DNA of 32,685 bases from Fragilaria radians (taxonomy: Eukaryota > Bacillariophyta > Fragilariophyceae > Fragilariales > Fragilariaceae). The DNA lies in the NCBI GenBank assembly GCA_900642245.1, contig CAAAJI010000543.1, forward strand, positions 1 to 32,685. The letters run 5' to 3'. Positions 1 through 7,299 of this stretch are shown here, piece after piece (the first letter of the stretch is position 1; each line of letters begins with the position of its first letter). The position numbers and the translations under genes were made by a program. The notes below the pieces were generated by a model. The model was not told the origin of the DNA. It did no database searches and worked only from the letters and a program-made list of their open reading frames with translations.

Positions 1-11
1 GGTGATTACGA

Positions 12-50
12 GCTGCCGTGTCCGCTTTGGGTCGAATGCCGACCGGCAGC
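12..50. repeat. Palindromic intergenic repeat, copy 1
   Basis: Contains the core TGTCCGCTTTGGGTCGAA at about 19-36, shared with three other loci in the first 4.1 kb. It is enclosed by a perfect 6-bp inverted repeat, GCTGCC at 12-17 and GGCAGC at 45-50. The inner right arm is degenerate. It lies just before the first gene. A short non-coding repeat; no function is assigned. Confidence 0.6.
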
Positions 51-132
51 TAACGGCCGTCATGGGTGGAAAGCAGACATTGACTCGTCTTGTTTGGCTG
101 TCACGATATCCGCAATGATTAGGAGTGAGCAA

Positions 133-372
133 ATGCCTGTCAGGCGCGGGAAGCCATGGTTTGCAGTAAAGCGGATTGGCTATGGGGTTGGATTACCGAT
201 TGCATTGGAAGGTTGGCTGCTTTTGTTAGGATTTGTCGGAGCCATGACGCTCTCCGGGCTGATGCTTCCACCGGTCGTATTCATCGTGTCAGCAATACTT
301 ATGACGGCAGCCTTTCTTTACCTCACCTACGTCCGCTCCGATGATGACTGGCGCTATCGTAACGGCAAGTGA
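133..372 (+). CDS. Small two-helix membrane protein, unknown function
   Basis: A 79-residue reading frame starting at ATG 133, chosen because AGGAG at 121-125 lies 7 nt upstream. A longer version from TTG at 94 is open but has no ribosome binding site. The N-terminus is basic (MPVRRGK), followed by two hydrophobic segments at about residues 18-40 and 44-65 separated by a short polar turn, and a charged tail rich in Asp and Arg. This suggests a small inner-membrane protein with both ends in the cytoplasm. I do not recognise the family. It is 96 bp upstream of the antiporter gene on the same strand and could be cotranscribed with it. Codon use looks less GC-biased than in the core genes further right. 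Confidence 0.6.
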   Translation: MPVRRGKPWFAVKRIGYGVGLPIALEGWLLLLGFVGAMTLSGLMLPPVVFIVSAILMTAAFLYLTYVRSDDDWRYRNGK

Positions 373-468
373 CCCTTTCGGCCTGCCCCTTGTTTTGGTG
401 GAATTTGACCCAAGCGCTTCCACTCTTGAGGGTGGCGTCTTCCAAGCCGTTAAGCGATAGACCCCGGC

Positions 469-1539
469 ATGAGCCTGTCCCTTAAATCATTCGCGGTCGG
501 TCTACCGATCCTCGGATGGGCCGTTCTTATGCTGTCCTGGGCAGGAACGGAGTGGGTGGTCGTCACGGGTGTGGTCCTTGTCGGAGTAATCATTGCCGCG
601 GTTCACCACGCCGAGACTGTTGCACATAAAGTCGGAGAACCCTTTGGAAGTTTGATTTTAGCGGTCGCGGTTACCGTCATTGAAGTTGGCCTGATAGTTT
701 CACTCATGCTGGCCAACAGAGAGGCCGCAGCAACGCTTGCACGAGATACGGTTTTCGCAGCCTGCATGATCATTCTGAACCTGCTTCTTGGTTTAAGCCT
801 GATTGCTGCGGCTCGACATCAAAAAGAAGGACGTTTTACGAGGACCGGAGCTACGGCAGCGCTGAGCACCCTAGCAACATTAATGGTGCTGACGCTCATT
901 CTTCCCAATTACACGACGAGTGTAAGAGGGCCTGCCTATTCCCCCGTCCAATTAGCGTTCGTTGCTAGCTTCTCGTTGCTGTTATACTTGACGTTCGTAT
1001 TCATTCAAACCGTTCGACATCGCGACTATTTTCTCCCGAAAGGTCGTCAGGAGGAACCGGATGCGCACGCAGACCCACCCTCGCTCTCTGATACTTGGAT
1101 TGCCTTCGCGGCATTGATCGTTAGTCTGGGCGCGATCGTCTTGATGGCGAAATCACTTTCAGGTCCGCTCGATTCCGCAGTAGCCGCCGCTGGCGCTCCT
1201 CGGGCACTGGTAGGAGTGGCCATCGCCGCCATCGTGTTACTCCCAGAGAGCGTCGCGGCAGTGAGGGCCGCCCATGCAAACCGTCTGCAGACAAGCCTAA
1301 ACCTTGGGCTCGGATCGGCATTGGCGACGATTGGTTTGACGATTCCAGCCGTCACAGTGACATCTTTCGTCCTAGGTCTTCCACTGGCGTTAGGCCTGGA
1401 TGACAAGGGCGCCGTTTTGTTAGCCCTGAGCCTTTTCATTAGCTCGCTGTCGCTGGCCAGGGGGCGAACGACAGTTCTGCATGGATCTATCCATCTCGCA
1501 ATCTTCGGCGCCTACCTGCTGACCATGATCCTTCCTTGA
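469..1539 (+). CDS. chaA: Ca2+/H+ antiporter, ChaA/y4hA type (CaCA superfamily)
   Basis: A 356-residue polytopic inner-membrane protein with about eleven hydrophobic segments in two halves, each carrying an acidic alpha-repeat motif. The first half has VTVIEVGLIVSLML at about residues 87-100. The second has LLPESVAAVRAA followed by NLGLGSALATIGLTIPAVT. These glutamate-containing repeats form the ion pathway in Ca2+:cation antiporters, and this full-length pattern matches the ChaA / 'ionic transporter y4hA' branch (usual length about 350-370). Expected role: exchange of cytoplasmic Ca2+ (or Na+/K+) for protons. A polar loop at about residues 185-205, rich in Asp, Glu and Pro, separates the halves. 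The ATG at 469 has only a weak ribosome binding site. The next gene converges on it with a 28-bp gap. Confidence 0.88.
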   Translation: MSLSLKSFAVGLPILGWAVLMLSWAGTEWVVVTGVVLVGVIIAAVHHAETVAHKVGEPFGSLILAVAVTVIEVGLIVSLMLANREAAATLARDTVFAACMIILNLLLGLSLIAAARHQKEGRFTRTGATAALSTLATLMVLTLILPNYTTSVRGPAYSPVQLAFVASFSLLLYLTFVFIQTVRHRDYFLPKGRQEEPDAHADPPSLSDTWIAFAALIVSLGAIVLMAKSLSGPLDSAVAAAGAPRALVGVAIAAIVLLPESVAAVRAAHANRLQTSLNLGLGSALATIGLTIPAVTVTSFVLGLPLALGLDDKGAVLLALSLFISSLSLARGRTTVLHGSIHLAIFGAYLLTMILP

Positions 1540-1567
1540 ATACGAGTCAGGAAATCGTCTCCTATCC

Positions 1568-1963
1568 CTAGGGCTTCAGTGGGGCACACTGCGACATTTG
1601 CAGCGCGTCGCCGACAATTTTGTAGCGCCCATCGATTGAGCGAATGTATTCTCCATCCGGCCAATCTTCCACTTCTCCCCGGCGCAGGGTAATTCGACCT
1701 GGGCGTACCGTTGCGGTGCCCGCGCGCCTCAAGTGAAACTCGATCACGTCAATATCTGCATGCGTTGTGTAGGCTGAAAAACCAGCTGGCTTCGCAAACC
1801 GATAGGTGCGCTCCCACTGGGACAAATCTCCGATGCAAGGATGGTTTGCGAGCTTCTGCTCAGTCAGATCGACGAAAGCATCGTTCGGGACGGCAAGCTT
1901 GTTCGCCTCGGAACAAGCGGTCAGAAGCAACGCGCCGGCAATATAGGACACAACCTTCACCAA
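1568..1963 (-). CDS. Putative lipoprotein, unknown function
   Basis: A 131-residue protein with a classic lipoprotein signal: a short basic start, a hydrophobic stretch and lipobox LLTAC, with Cys17 as the predicted lipidated residue. The mature part is about 115 residues, contains two further cysteines (one in NHPCIGDLSQW, one near the C-terminus in MSQCAPLKP) that could form a disulfide, and is otherwise mixed alpha/beta. Serine at +2 predicts sorting to the outer membrane by the Lol rule. I do not recognise a family. Its stop lies 28 bp from that of the antiporter gene, to which it is convergent. The upstream region contains the large palindromic repeat pair. Confidence 0.65.
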   Translation of the reverse strand: MVKVVSYIAGALLLTACSEANKLAVPNDAFVDLTEQKLANHPCIGDLSQWERTYRFAKPAGFSAYTTHADIDVIEFHLRRAGTATVRPGRITLRRGEVEDWPDGEYIRSIDGRYKIVGDALQMSQCAPLKP

Positions 1964-2011
1964 ACTGCTATGTCACACCTTGACGCCGGAGCCAAAAAAC
2001 ATCGAAGCGAA

Positions 2012-2098
2012 TGTCCGCTTTGGGTCGAAAGCGGACGGTCTGCTAATTGGTAGGCAAAGTTCGAAAGCGGACTGTCCGTTTTCGACCCAAAACGGACA
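2012..2098. repeat. Inverted pair of the palindromic intergenic repeat, copy 2
   Basis: Two units in opposite orientation. Unit one is a 9-bp perfect stem, GTCCGCTTT at 2013-2021 with AAAGCGGAC at 2028-2036, around loop GGGTCG. Unit two is a 10-bp perfect stem, TGTCCGTTTT at 2073-2082 with AAAACGGACA at 2089-2098, around the complementary loop CGACCC. A third half-unit (GAAAGCGGAC) lies at 2063-2072. The whole can therefore fold as two hairpins or one long imperfect cruciform, like REP/BIME elements. It sits between the lipoprotein and the histidine kinase, upstream of both. Confidence 0.8.
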
Positions 2099-2245
2099 TT
2101 GCCGGGCCTCCTTTGTGACCTTATGCGCGCGGAGTTGGCGAGCGCTTTGGCGGCTTGCCCGTTGATCCCCCACCGTGGCCTAAACCTGTTTGCAAAAGCT
2201 TAGTGATCTGCCATTAATTTGGAGGCTAAGAAGACAGGAAAAGCA

Positions 2246-3310
2246 ATGGCAAGGGGGGAAGAGGCTGAGCCGAGCCACGTGGCGTCACCGCCCGTCGCCA
2301 TGGCGCAGCTCGTCGACGATTACGATTGGGGTTCGACTTCTCTCGGTCCCCGCGACGCTTGGCCGCTCGAGCTGCAAACCTTTGTGCGCCATATCCTCGA
2401 GTCTGGCTTTCCTGCTGCGATTGTCTGGGGAAAGGACCTGGTCACCATCTACAACGACGCATTCCGACCGATCCTCGGAAACAAGCCAGAGGCCTTAGGC
2501 CGATCGTTTTCCGAAGTTTGGGCTGAAGCGTGGGATGACATTGGTTCGATTGCTGACCGAGCATATGCCGGCGACGCGACCTACATTGAGGACTTCCCAC
2601 TGGTCATCAACCGCCTCGGTGAGCCCGAGCAGTGTTGGTTCACCTTCTGCTATAGCCCTCTCCGGCTCAGCGACGGCACCGTGGCCGGCATGATGGATAC
2701 GGTCATCGAGACCACTGGGACCGTGCGCGCCCGCTCCGACATTGCGTTGGTTAACCAAGAGCTTGGTCACAGGCTCAAGAACACGCTCGCGCTCGTGCAA
2801 TCGATCGCAATGCAGACATTGCGAGGGGTCGAGCCGAAGGAAGCTGTCGGTGCGTTTCGTGATCGCATCCAAGCCCTAGGCAAGGCGCACGATGTTCTCC
2901 TTGAGGAAGGTTGGACTTCGGTCCCGCTCGATGAAGTGGCGCGTCAGACACTCGAGCTGCTCGACGGATTGTCGCAGATCACAGTCGAGGGACCTGCAAT
3001 CAGCATCGGGTCCCGCGCGACCCTGACACTCTCCCTAGTGTTGCACGAACTCGCAACAAACGCGGCGAAATACGGCGCACTTTCCGTGCCGGATGGATCA
3101 GTCAGCTTGAGCTGGTCTGAGCACGATGGCGTCCTGGAGATTAAATGGCGTGAACAGGATGGGCCAGAGGTGCAAGAACCAATTCACAGCGGGTTTGGCT
3201 CTCGCTTGATCGATCGCGGATTTGGCTCGAGCAGTGAGATGACAAGGCGGTTCCTATCTAGCGGACTGGAGATGGTCATTCTCGTCCCGAGCCATGAGCT
3301 ATCAAACTGA
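2246..3310 (+). CDS. PAS-containing HWE-family sensor histidine kinase
   Basis: A 354-residue soluble kinase. Start ATG 2246 has AGGA 6 nt upstream; a longer frame from TTG 2219 is possible but less likely. Residues about 35-155 form a PAS-like sensor with no membrane segment. The HWE-type dimerisation and phosphoacceptor region follows, with NQELGHRLKNTLALVQSIA placing the phosphorylated His at residue 175. The ATPase domain has the N-box HELATNAAKYGALS, the family-defining W-R-E-x-x-G-P segment and the glycine box GFGSRLI. Typical role: an orphan cytoplasmic light, redox or stress sensor phosphorylating a response regulator such as PhyR. No partner regulator is adjacent. The small proteins downstream are on the other strand. 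Confidence 0.9.
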   Translation: MARGEEAEPSHVASPPVAMAQLVDDYDWGSTSLGPRDAWPLELQTFVRHILESGFPAAIVWGKDLVTIYNDAFRPILGNKPEALGRSFSEVWAEAWDDIGSIADRAYAGDATYIEDFPLVINRLGEPEQCWFTFCYSPLRLSDGTVAGMMDTVIETTGTVRARSDIALVNQELGHRLKNTLALVQSIAMQTLRGVEPKEAVGAFRDRIQALGKAHDVLLEEGWTSVPLDEVARQTLELLDGLSQITVEGPAISIGSRATLTLSLVLHELATNAAKYGALSVPDGSVSLSWSEHDGVLEIKWREQDGPEVQEPIHSGFGSRLIDRGFGSSSEMTRRFLSSGLEMVILVPSHELSN

Positions 3311-3316
3311 CGAGCG

Positions 3317-3346
3317 AACGTCCGCTTTCGACCCATTTCAGACGTT
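3317..3346. repeat. Palindromic intergenic repeat, copy 3
   Basis: GTCCGCTTTCGACCCA at 3320-3335 is the same core as the other copies. Arms AACGTC (3317-3322) and GACGTT (3341-3346) form a 6-bp perfect outer stem. It begins 6 nt after the kinase stop and overlaps the end of the next, convergent gene, so a hairpin here might also help end transcription, although there is no T-run. Confidence 0.65.
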
Positions 3347-3575
3347 ATCCAGATGGATCATTACCGCTTGGAGCTATGGTCCCCATACGATGAGCTACAA
3401 ATTGTGGGAGGCCCTCCACGCCCGCAATAACGTCCGCATCGGGGACACCAGCAGCCGTCGCCGCCGTAAGTAGCCGCCGGACTTCCACCGAAATCTCAAG
3501 GTCGGTGGCTGTGGGGTTCCGCTCGATGTTCTCATCCGCCCATTTCTCGGCGAACTCTTTGCCACTTGCGGTCAT
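3345..3575 (-). CDS. DUF768-like small protein
   Basis: A 76-residue acidic, mostly helical protein. The start was placed at ATG 3575 because GGAG lies 5 nt upstream and the family-like sequence begins there (MTASGKEFAEKWADENI); an ATG 15 codons upstream also has a plausible ribosome site. The pattern of an N-terminal 'FxEKWxxENI' segment followed by a helix with RRLLTAATAAGVPDADV and a terminal FVxxRM matches small proteins annotated DUF768 in rhizobia and sphingomonads. Function is unknown. It may be cotranscribed with the DUF6894 gene 80 bp upstream on the same strand. Confidence 0.6.
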   Translation of the reverse strand: MTASGKEFAEKWADENIERNPTATDLEISVEVRRLLTAATAAGVPDADVIAGVEGLPQFVAHRMGTIAPSGNDPSG

Positions 3576-3655
3576 AAACTCTCCAATGGTTACTCGCATA
3601 ATCCACCTTGTGAAAAACAACGGTTGGGCCGCCGTTTACCACGCAAGCCAGATGG

Positions 3656-3901
3656 CTAATCCGCTGGCGCTGCGGGTGCTGCAACGCCGTCGATCATGAT
3701 CTCCCAGAGGATCAAGCCTTTGTCGTCGGTGACGGTGATGCCCCAAGGCCTCGACCCCCAGAAAGACTCCGCGCAATTTTTCATCATTTCACCGCATCTG
3801 ACGATGGCCAACCGGCGTGCATCGACGGCACCAACACAGTTGATGCCATCCGTGTCCGAAGTCCGGGTATCAGTGTGGGTGTGGAAGAAGAAACGCGGCA
3901 T
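3656..3901 (-). CDS. DUF6894 small protein
   Basis: An 81-residue protein opening with MPRFFFHTHTDT, the start typical of DUF6894 proteins, followed by a D-x-D-G turn, an Ala/Arg-rich helix (VDARRLAIVRCGEMM) and a C-terminal beta pair with VTDDKGLILWEI. ATG 3901 has a good ribosome binding site (GAGGAG, about 6 nt upstream). These proteins are abundant and multicopy in alphaproteobacteria; their function is unknown. A paralogue lies at 15695. Two cysteines are present. Confidence 0.75.
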   Translation of the reverse strand: MPRFFFHTHTDTRTSDTDGINCVGAVDARRLAIVRCGEMMKNCAESFWGSRPWGITVTDDKGLILWEIMIDGVAAPAAPAD

Positions 3902-4053
3902 TTGAGGCTCCTCGCATATGGGCGGGAGCTAGGCCGGGGTAACGCTCTATCTTCTTGATGCTGTTGAGTACGCTTCTAGCGTCGGTTCGTAAATCCCTAA
4001 ATAAAACGGACCTACTCCGGCTGGATAAAGAGGCAAAGCCGCCGCCGGGCTCA

Positions 4054-4117
4054 ACGTCCGCTTTCCACCCATAATTGTCGTTTAGCAGTCGGTCGACCTG
4101 TGACTCAAAGCGGACGT
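4054..4117. repeat. Inverted pair of the palindromic intergenic repeat, copy 4
   Basis: ACGTCCGCTTT at 4054-4064 is the exact inverted complement of AAAGCGGACGT at 4107-4117, an 11-bp perfect pair with a 42-nt spacer. The first arm continues into CCACCC, a variant of the CGACCC loop of the other copies. It lies in the roughly 520-bp gene-poor stretch 3902-4421, where nothing else convincing was seen apart from the small ORF or remnant at 4339. Confidence 0.7.
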
Positions 4118-4338
4118 AGCAGGGTAAACTGCTAACCCTGACCAGGGGACATGGTGGGCGGCTGGTGGGTCAAGTGATCGGTGCCTGTTGGCCCAAAGCC
4201 ACTTTGATAGGCAAAGGTGGTTGTCTTGCACCCACATACCGATGGGAAGTTGATGGGTGGCACACAAAGATCGCCCCCGATCTCTCCGTAAGGTATTGAA
4301 ATTATTGGCTTTACCGGATCGCTATCCTGACCCTGTTC

Positions 4339-4464
4339 ATGCTGGTCTCAGCGCTGATGGGGATTGATGTGATGAAATCCGCCTATGCCCATGCGATCGC
4401 GGGCGATTATCGCTTTTACAGCTACGGCGATGGCTCGCTGCTTTTGCCCTCGCGACCAAAGTAA
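4339..4464 (+). pseudogene. Small membrane-peptide ORF or 5'-truncated gene remnant
   Basis: From ATG 4339 a 41-codon frame runs to TAA 4462-4464. The in-frame sequence upstream of that ATG already reads like the beginning of a membrane helix (Trp-Leu-Tyr-Arg then a run of Ile/Leu/Ala), but reaches a TGA at about 4300 without a usual start codon. This suggests that the 5' end of a small gene has been lost. The C-terminal part (YAHAIAGDYRFYSYGDGSLL) looks like real coding sequence. No good ribosome binding site was found for ATG 4339. It overlaps the end of the convergent hydroxylase gene by 43 nt. It could also be chance. Confidence 0.3.
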
Positions 4465-5354
4465 TCGCTGCTCCGAATCCAACGGGTTGCGAGCCACTTT
4501 TCACCTGACGTGATGGGCAGGCCGGCGTGGGTCATGCGCGGGTCGGGCAGGTTCTCGGCATCGAGATTGTGGAAGATGAGCAGGTCGCCGGTGCCGCCTC
4601 GAACCTTGATCCTTAGTTCGGGAAAATGGGTTTCCCCGCCTTCGTACTCATCGTTCAGATACAGGAGTGCGGTCGCGGTTCGGCGCTTTTCGACCGGCGA
4701 GAAGGCATGGGCGTCGTGGTGCGGGCGATATTGCTGGCCCGGGGCGTAGCGCAGGATGTGGAGCGGCTCACCGCAGCCGACCTGCGTGCTGCTGGCGGCA
4801 GCGATGCACTGGTTGATCGACTGAACCACGAGGTCCTCGGTCATTGGCGCAATCACCATATTGTCGCTGTCGCGGTGCGGGTCGCGCATGCCTTCGCCGG
4901 TGGCAGCGTAGATCATCGCCGGTTCCAGCCAAGGCCCCGCAAGCAATTGAAGGTAGCGGCACTCTGCCGGGCTGAAGAGCCCCACGATCAACTCGATATG
5001 CGGATCGGCACTGATCAGCCGGCGGTCGGCTTTCGCAAGTCGCTCGTTGCACTGCACGTGGTCGAGAAAGGCCAGTTGGATGGCGACAAAGCGGTCGCCG
5101 GGAGCGATTGCCTCGAGCATCTCGCGAGCTTTTCCATTGTCCGGGACGCAGCCGAGGCCGGCGGCGGTAAAATAGGCCTCGGCGCGCCGGGCTTCAGCAT
5201 GGCCCTGTGCAGCTGCCGTCGCCATCCAGCGATAGGCCTGCCCAAGGTCCACCGGTCCGACTGTCCCGCGCAGGACAAGCTCGCTTGCCTTGTACTGGGC
5301 GTCTGCGTCGCCGTTTTCGGCGAAGGTCAAGATTTCGTTGGCAGTCGCAGGCAT
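4422..5354 (-). CDS. Sel1-repeat / prolyl 4-hydroxylase-type 2OG-Fe(II) oxygenase
   Basis: A 310-residue cytoplasmic protein. Residues about 5-95 hold Sel1/TPR-like repeats (ADAQYKASELVLRG; QAYRWMATAAAQGHAEA). Residues about 115-295 are a P4Hc-type double-stranded beta-helix. Iron ligands visible are His212-x-Asp214 (in YRPHHDAH) and His276 (MTHAG), with Lys286 in GEKWLATRW as the expected 2-oxoglutarate contact. YLNDEYEGGETHFPEL is the usual family core. It should hydroxylate a proline or another protein side chain using O2 and 2-oxoglutarate; the Sel1 part may bind the target. It begins 14 nt after the stop of the TSUP gene, so the two form an operon. Confidence 0.87.
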   Translation of the reverse strand: MPATANEILTFAENGDADAQYKASELVLRGTVGPVDLGQAYRWMATAAAQGHAEARRAEAYFTAAGLGCVPDNGKAREMLEAIAPGDRFVAIQLAFLDHVQCNERLAKADRRLISADPHIELIVGLFSPAECRYLQLLAGPWLEPAMIYAATGEGMRDPHRDSDNMVIAPMTEDLVVQSINQCIAAASSTQVGCGEPLHILRYAPGQQYRPHHDAHAFSPVEKRRTATALLYLNDEYEGGETHFPELRIKVRGGTGDLLIFHNLDAENLPDPRMTHAGLPITSGEKWLATRWIRSSDYFGREGKSSEPSP

Positions 5355-5368
5355 GGGAGCGTCCTAAC

Positions 5369-6124
5369 CTAGCCGGCGAAATAGCTCCACAGCAGCCGTG
5401 CGGTCAGCCCTAGCGACAGGATGACCAGCAGGGGCCGGATGATCTGAGCGCCGAACCGCATCGCAGTGTGGCTCCCGATCCAGCCGCCGAGCATCGCCCC
5501 GGCCGCCATGCACAGGCCGAGTAGCCAGAACATGTGGCCGCCAACCGCAAACAACAGCACCGCGGCGACGTTGCTGGTGAGGTTGAACAATTTGGTGAGT
5601 GCGGTTGCTCTTGTCAGCCCGAAACCACGCAGGCCGACGAGGGTGGTCGTGAAGAAGCTGCCGGTGCCAGGGCCGAAGAAGCCGTCGTAGAAGCCGATCC
5701 CGGCTCCGATCGGCGCATACGCTCTGGCGGTCAGGCGCTGATGAGCATCCTCGTCGGTCATCCGGCGACTGAACAGGACATAAAGCGCTACCGCCATCAG
5801 CAGCAACGGGATGATCAGCGCCAGCGCGCGGGTGTCGACATTCTGGACCACCAGCACGCCGGCCCCGGCGGCAACGAAGATTGCGGTGACCGTCAACCAG
5901 TTGGAGCGCCAGTCGACCAGCCCCTTGCGGGCGTAATTGGAAAAAGCGGTGGCCGTGCCGAACATCGACTGCAATTTATTGGTCGCGAGCGCGTTGATCG
6001 GGGGCACCCCGGCGAACAGCAGCGCAGGCATCATGATCAGCCCACCGCCACCGGCGATGGCATCGACGAATCCGGTCAGGATCGCGACTGCGGTAAGGAC
6101 GGCGTAGACCCAAGGCTCGATCAT
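5369..6124 (-). CDS. TSUP-family membrane transporter (TauE/SafE)
   Basis: A 251-residue inner-membrane protein with about eight hydrophobic segments and the internal duplication of the TSUP family: GFVDAIAGGGGLI with ATNKLQ in the first half, and GFYDGFFGPGTGSF with ATALTKLFNLTSN in the second. Members export or import small anions such as sulfite, sulfoacetate or organosulfonates. The substrate cannot be inferred here. ATG 6124 has a strong ribosome site (AGGAGGG, 5 nt). It precedes the hydroxylase gene by 14 nt and diverges from tgt with a 50-nt intergenic region. Confidence 0.9.
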   Translation of the reverse strand: MIEPWVYAVLTAVAILTGFVDAIAGGGGLIMMPALLFAGVPPINALATNKLQSMFGTATAFSNYARKGLVDWRSNWLTVTAIFVAAGAGVLVVQNVDTRALALIIPLLLMAVALYVLFSRRMTDEDAHQRLTARAYAPIGAGIGFYDGFFGPGTGSFFTTTLVGLRGFGLTRATALTKLFNLTSNVAAVLLFAVGGHMFWLLGLCMAAGAMLGGWIGSHTAMRFGAQIIRPLLVILSLGLTARLLWSYFAG

Positions 6125-6174
6125 GCTCGCCCTCCTAGTCGCGCCCGGCCCAAGTCGCTAGGAAGCGCGCGCCA

Positions 6175-7299
6175 ATGACCCGCTTTTCCTTCACCATTGC
6201 CGTGACCGACGGCGCAGCTCGCATCGGCTCGATCGTCATGCAGCGCGGGGAAATCCGCACGCCCGCCTTCATGCCGGTTGGAACGGCGGCGACGGTCAAG
6301 GCGGTCAAGCCCGAGGGCGTGCGGGCGAGCGGGGCGGACATATTGCTCGGCAACACGTATCACCTAATGCTTCGGCCAGGGGCCGAGCGTGTGGCGACGC
6401 TCGGCGGCTTGCACCGGTTCATGAACTGGGACCGACCGGTCCTGACCGATAGCGGCGGCTACCAGGTGATGAGCCTCGGCGAACTGACCAAGAAATCCGA
6501 GAACGGAGTCCGGTTCAAGTCGCATCTCGACGGGTCGTCGCACATGTTGACCGCGGAGCGGTCGATGGAGGTGCAGCGGTTGCTCGGCGCCGACATCGTC
6601 ATGGCGTTCGACGAATGCACGCCCTTTCCGGCGACCGAGGAGCAGGCCGAAGCATCGATGGAACGATCGATGCGCTGGGCCAGACGGTCGCGCGACGGAT
6701 TTGACCACGGAGCCGACCATGCCGCGCGCTCGGCCTTGTTCGGGATTCAGCAAGGGTCGATGTTCGAGGGCCTTCGGAAGCGCTCGTCGGAGGCCCTGAT
6801 CGACATCGGGTTCGACGGCTATGCGGTTGGCGGGCTTGCGGTGGGCGAGGGGCATGAGGCGATGTGCGGCGTGCTGGATTATGCGGTCGACATGCTACCG
6901 TCGGACAAGCCGCGCTATCTGATGGGCGTTGGAAAGCCCGACGATATCGTCGAGGCAGTTCGACGCGGGATCGACATGTTCGATTGCGTGCTGCCGACGC
7001 GGTCGGGTCGGACCGGCCAGGCATTTACCGCCGACGGACCGATCAATATCCGCAACGCCCGCTTTGCCGAGGACCTTGCGCCGATCGAGGCGGAGTGCGC
7101 GTGTCCGACCTGCGCCGATTACAGCCGGGCATATGTCCATCACCTGGTTCGCTCGGGCGAGATACTCGGGTCGATGCTGATGACCGAGCATAATCTATGG
7201 TTTTACCAGCGACTCATGCAGGGCCTTCGCGATGCCATAGGCAACGGGCAATTCGCCGCCCATGCAGCAGCCTTCCTCGACCGTTACGGAAGGCGCTGA
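6175..7299 (+). CDS. tgt: tRNA-guanine transglycosylase
   Basis: 374 residues, normal family length. The enzyme exchanges guanine-34 of tRNAs with GUN anticodons for preQ1 in queuosine synthesis. The general-base Asp92 lies in TDSGGYQVMS. The nucleophile Asp269 lies in GIDMFDCVLPTRSGRTG. Substrate-site motifs FGIQQGS and VGGLAVGE are intact. The zinc ligands are Cys307, Cys309, Cys312 (CACPTC) and His338 (EHNLW). queA is not adjacent. The stop codon abuts that of the convergent helicase gene without a single base between. Confidence 0.97.
   Translation: MTRFSFTIAVTDGAARIGSIVMQRGEIRTPAFMPVGTAATVKAVKPEGVRASGADILLGNTYHLMLRPGAERVATLGGLHRFMNWDRPVLTDSGGYQVMSLGELTKKSENGVRFKSHLDGSSHMLTAERSMEVQRLLGADIVMAFDECTPFPATEEQAEASMERSMRWARRSRDGFDHGADHAARSALFGIQQGSMFEGLRKRSSEALIDIGFDGYAVGGLAVGEGHEAMCGVLDYAVDMLPSDKPRYLMGVGKPDDIVEAVRRGIDMFDCVLPTRSGRTGQAFTADGPINIRNARFAEDLAPIEAECACPTCADYSRAYVHHLVRSGEILGSMLMTEHNLWFYQRLMQGLRDAIGNGQFAAHAAAFLDRYGRR

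Noticed and set aside
1..4300. Integrated mobile element
   Set aside because: Lower GC and repeats suggest accessory DNA, but no integrase, transposase or attachment site was found.
4626..5372. 248-codon ORF antisense to the prolyl hydroxylase
   Set aside because: No recognisable motifs; the opposite strand carries intact HxD...H and Sel1 repeats.
5534..6178. 214-codon plus-strand ORF opposite the TSUP gene
   Set aside because: Arg/Gly/Gln-rich translation with no family pattern; it is the antisense shadow of a clear TSUP transporter.
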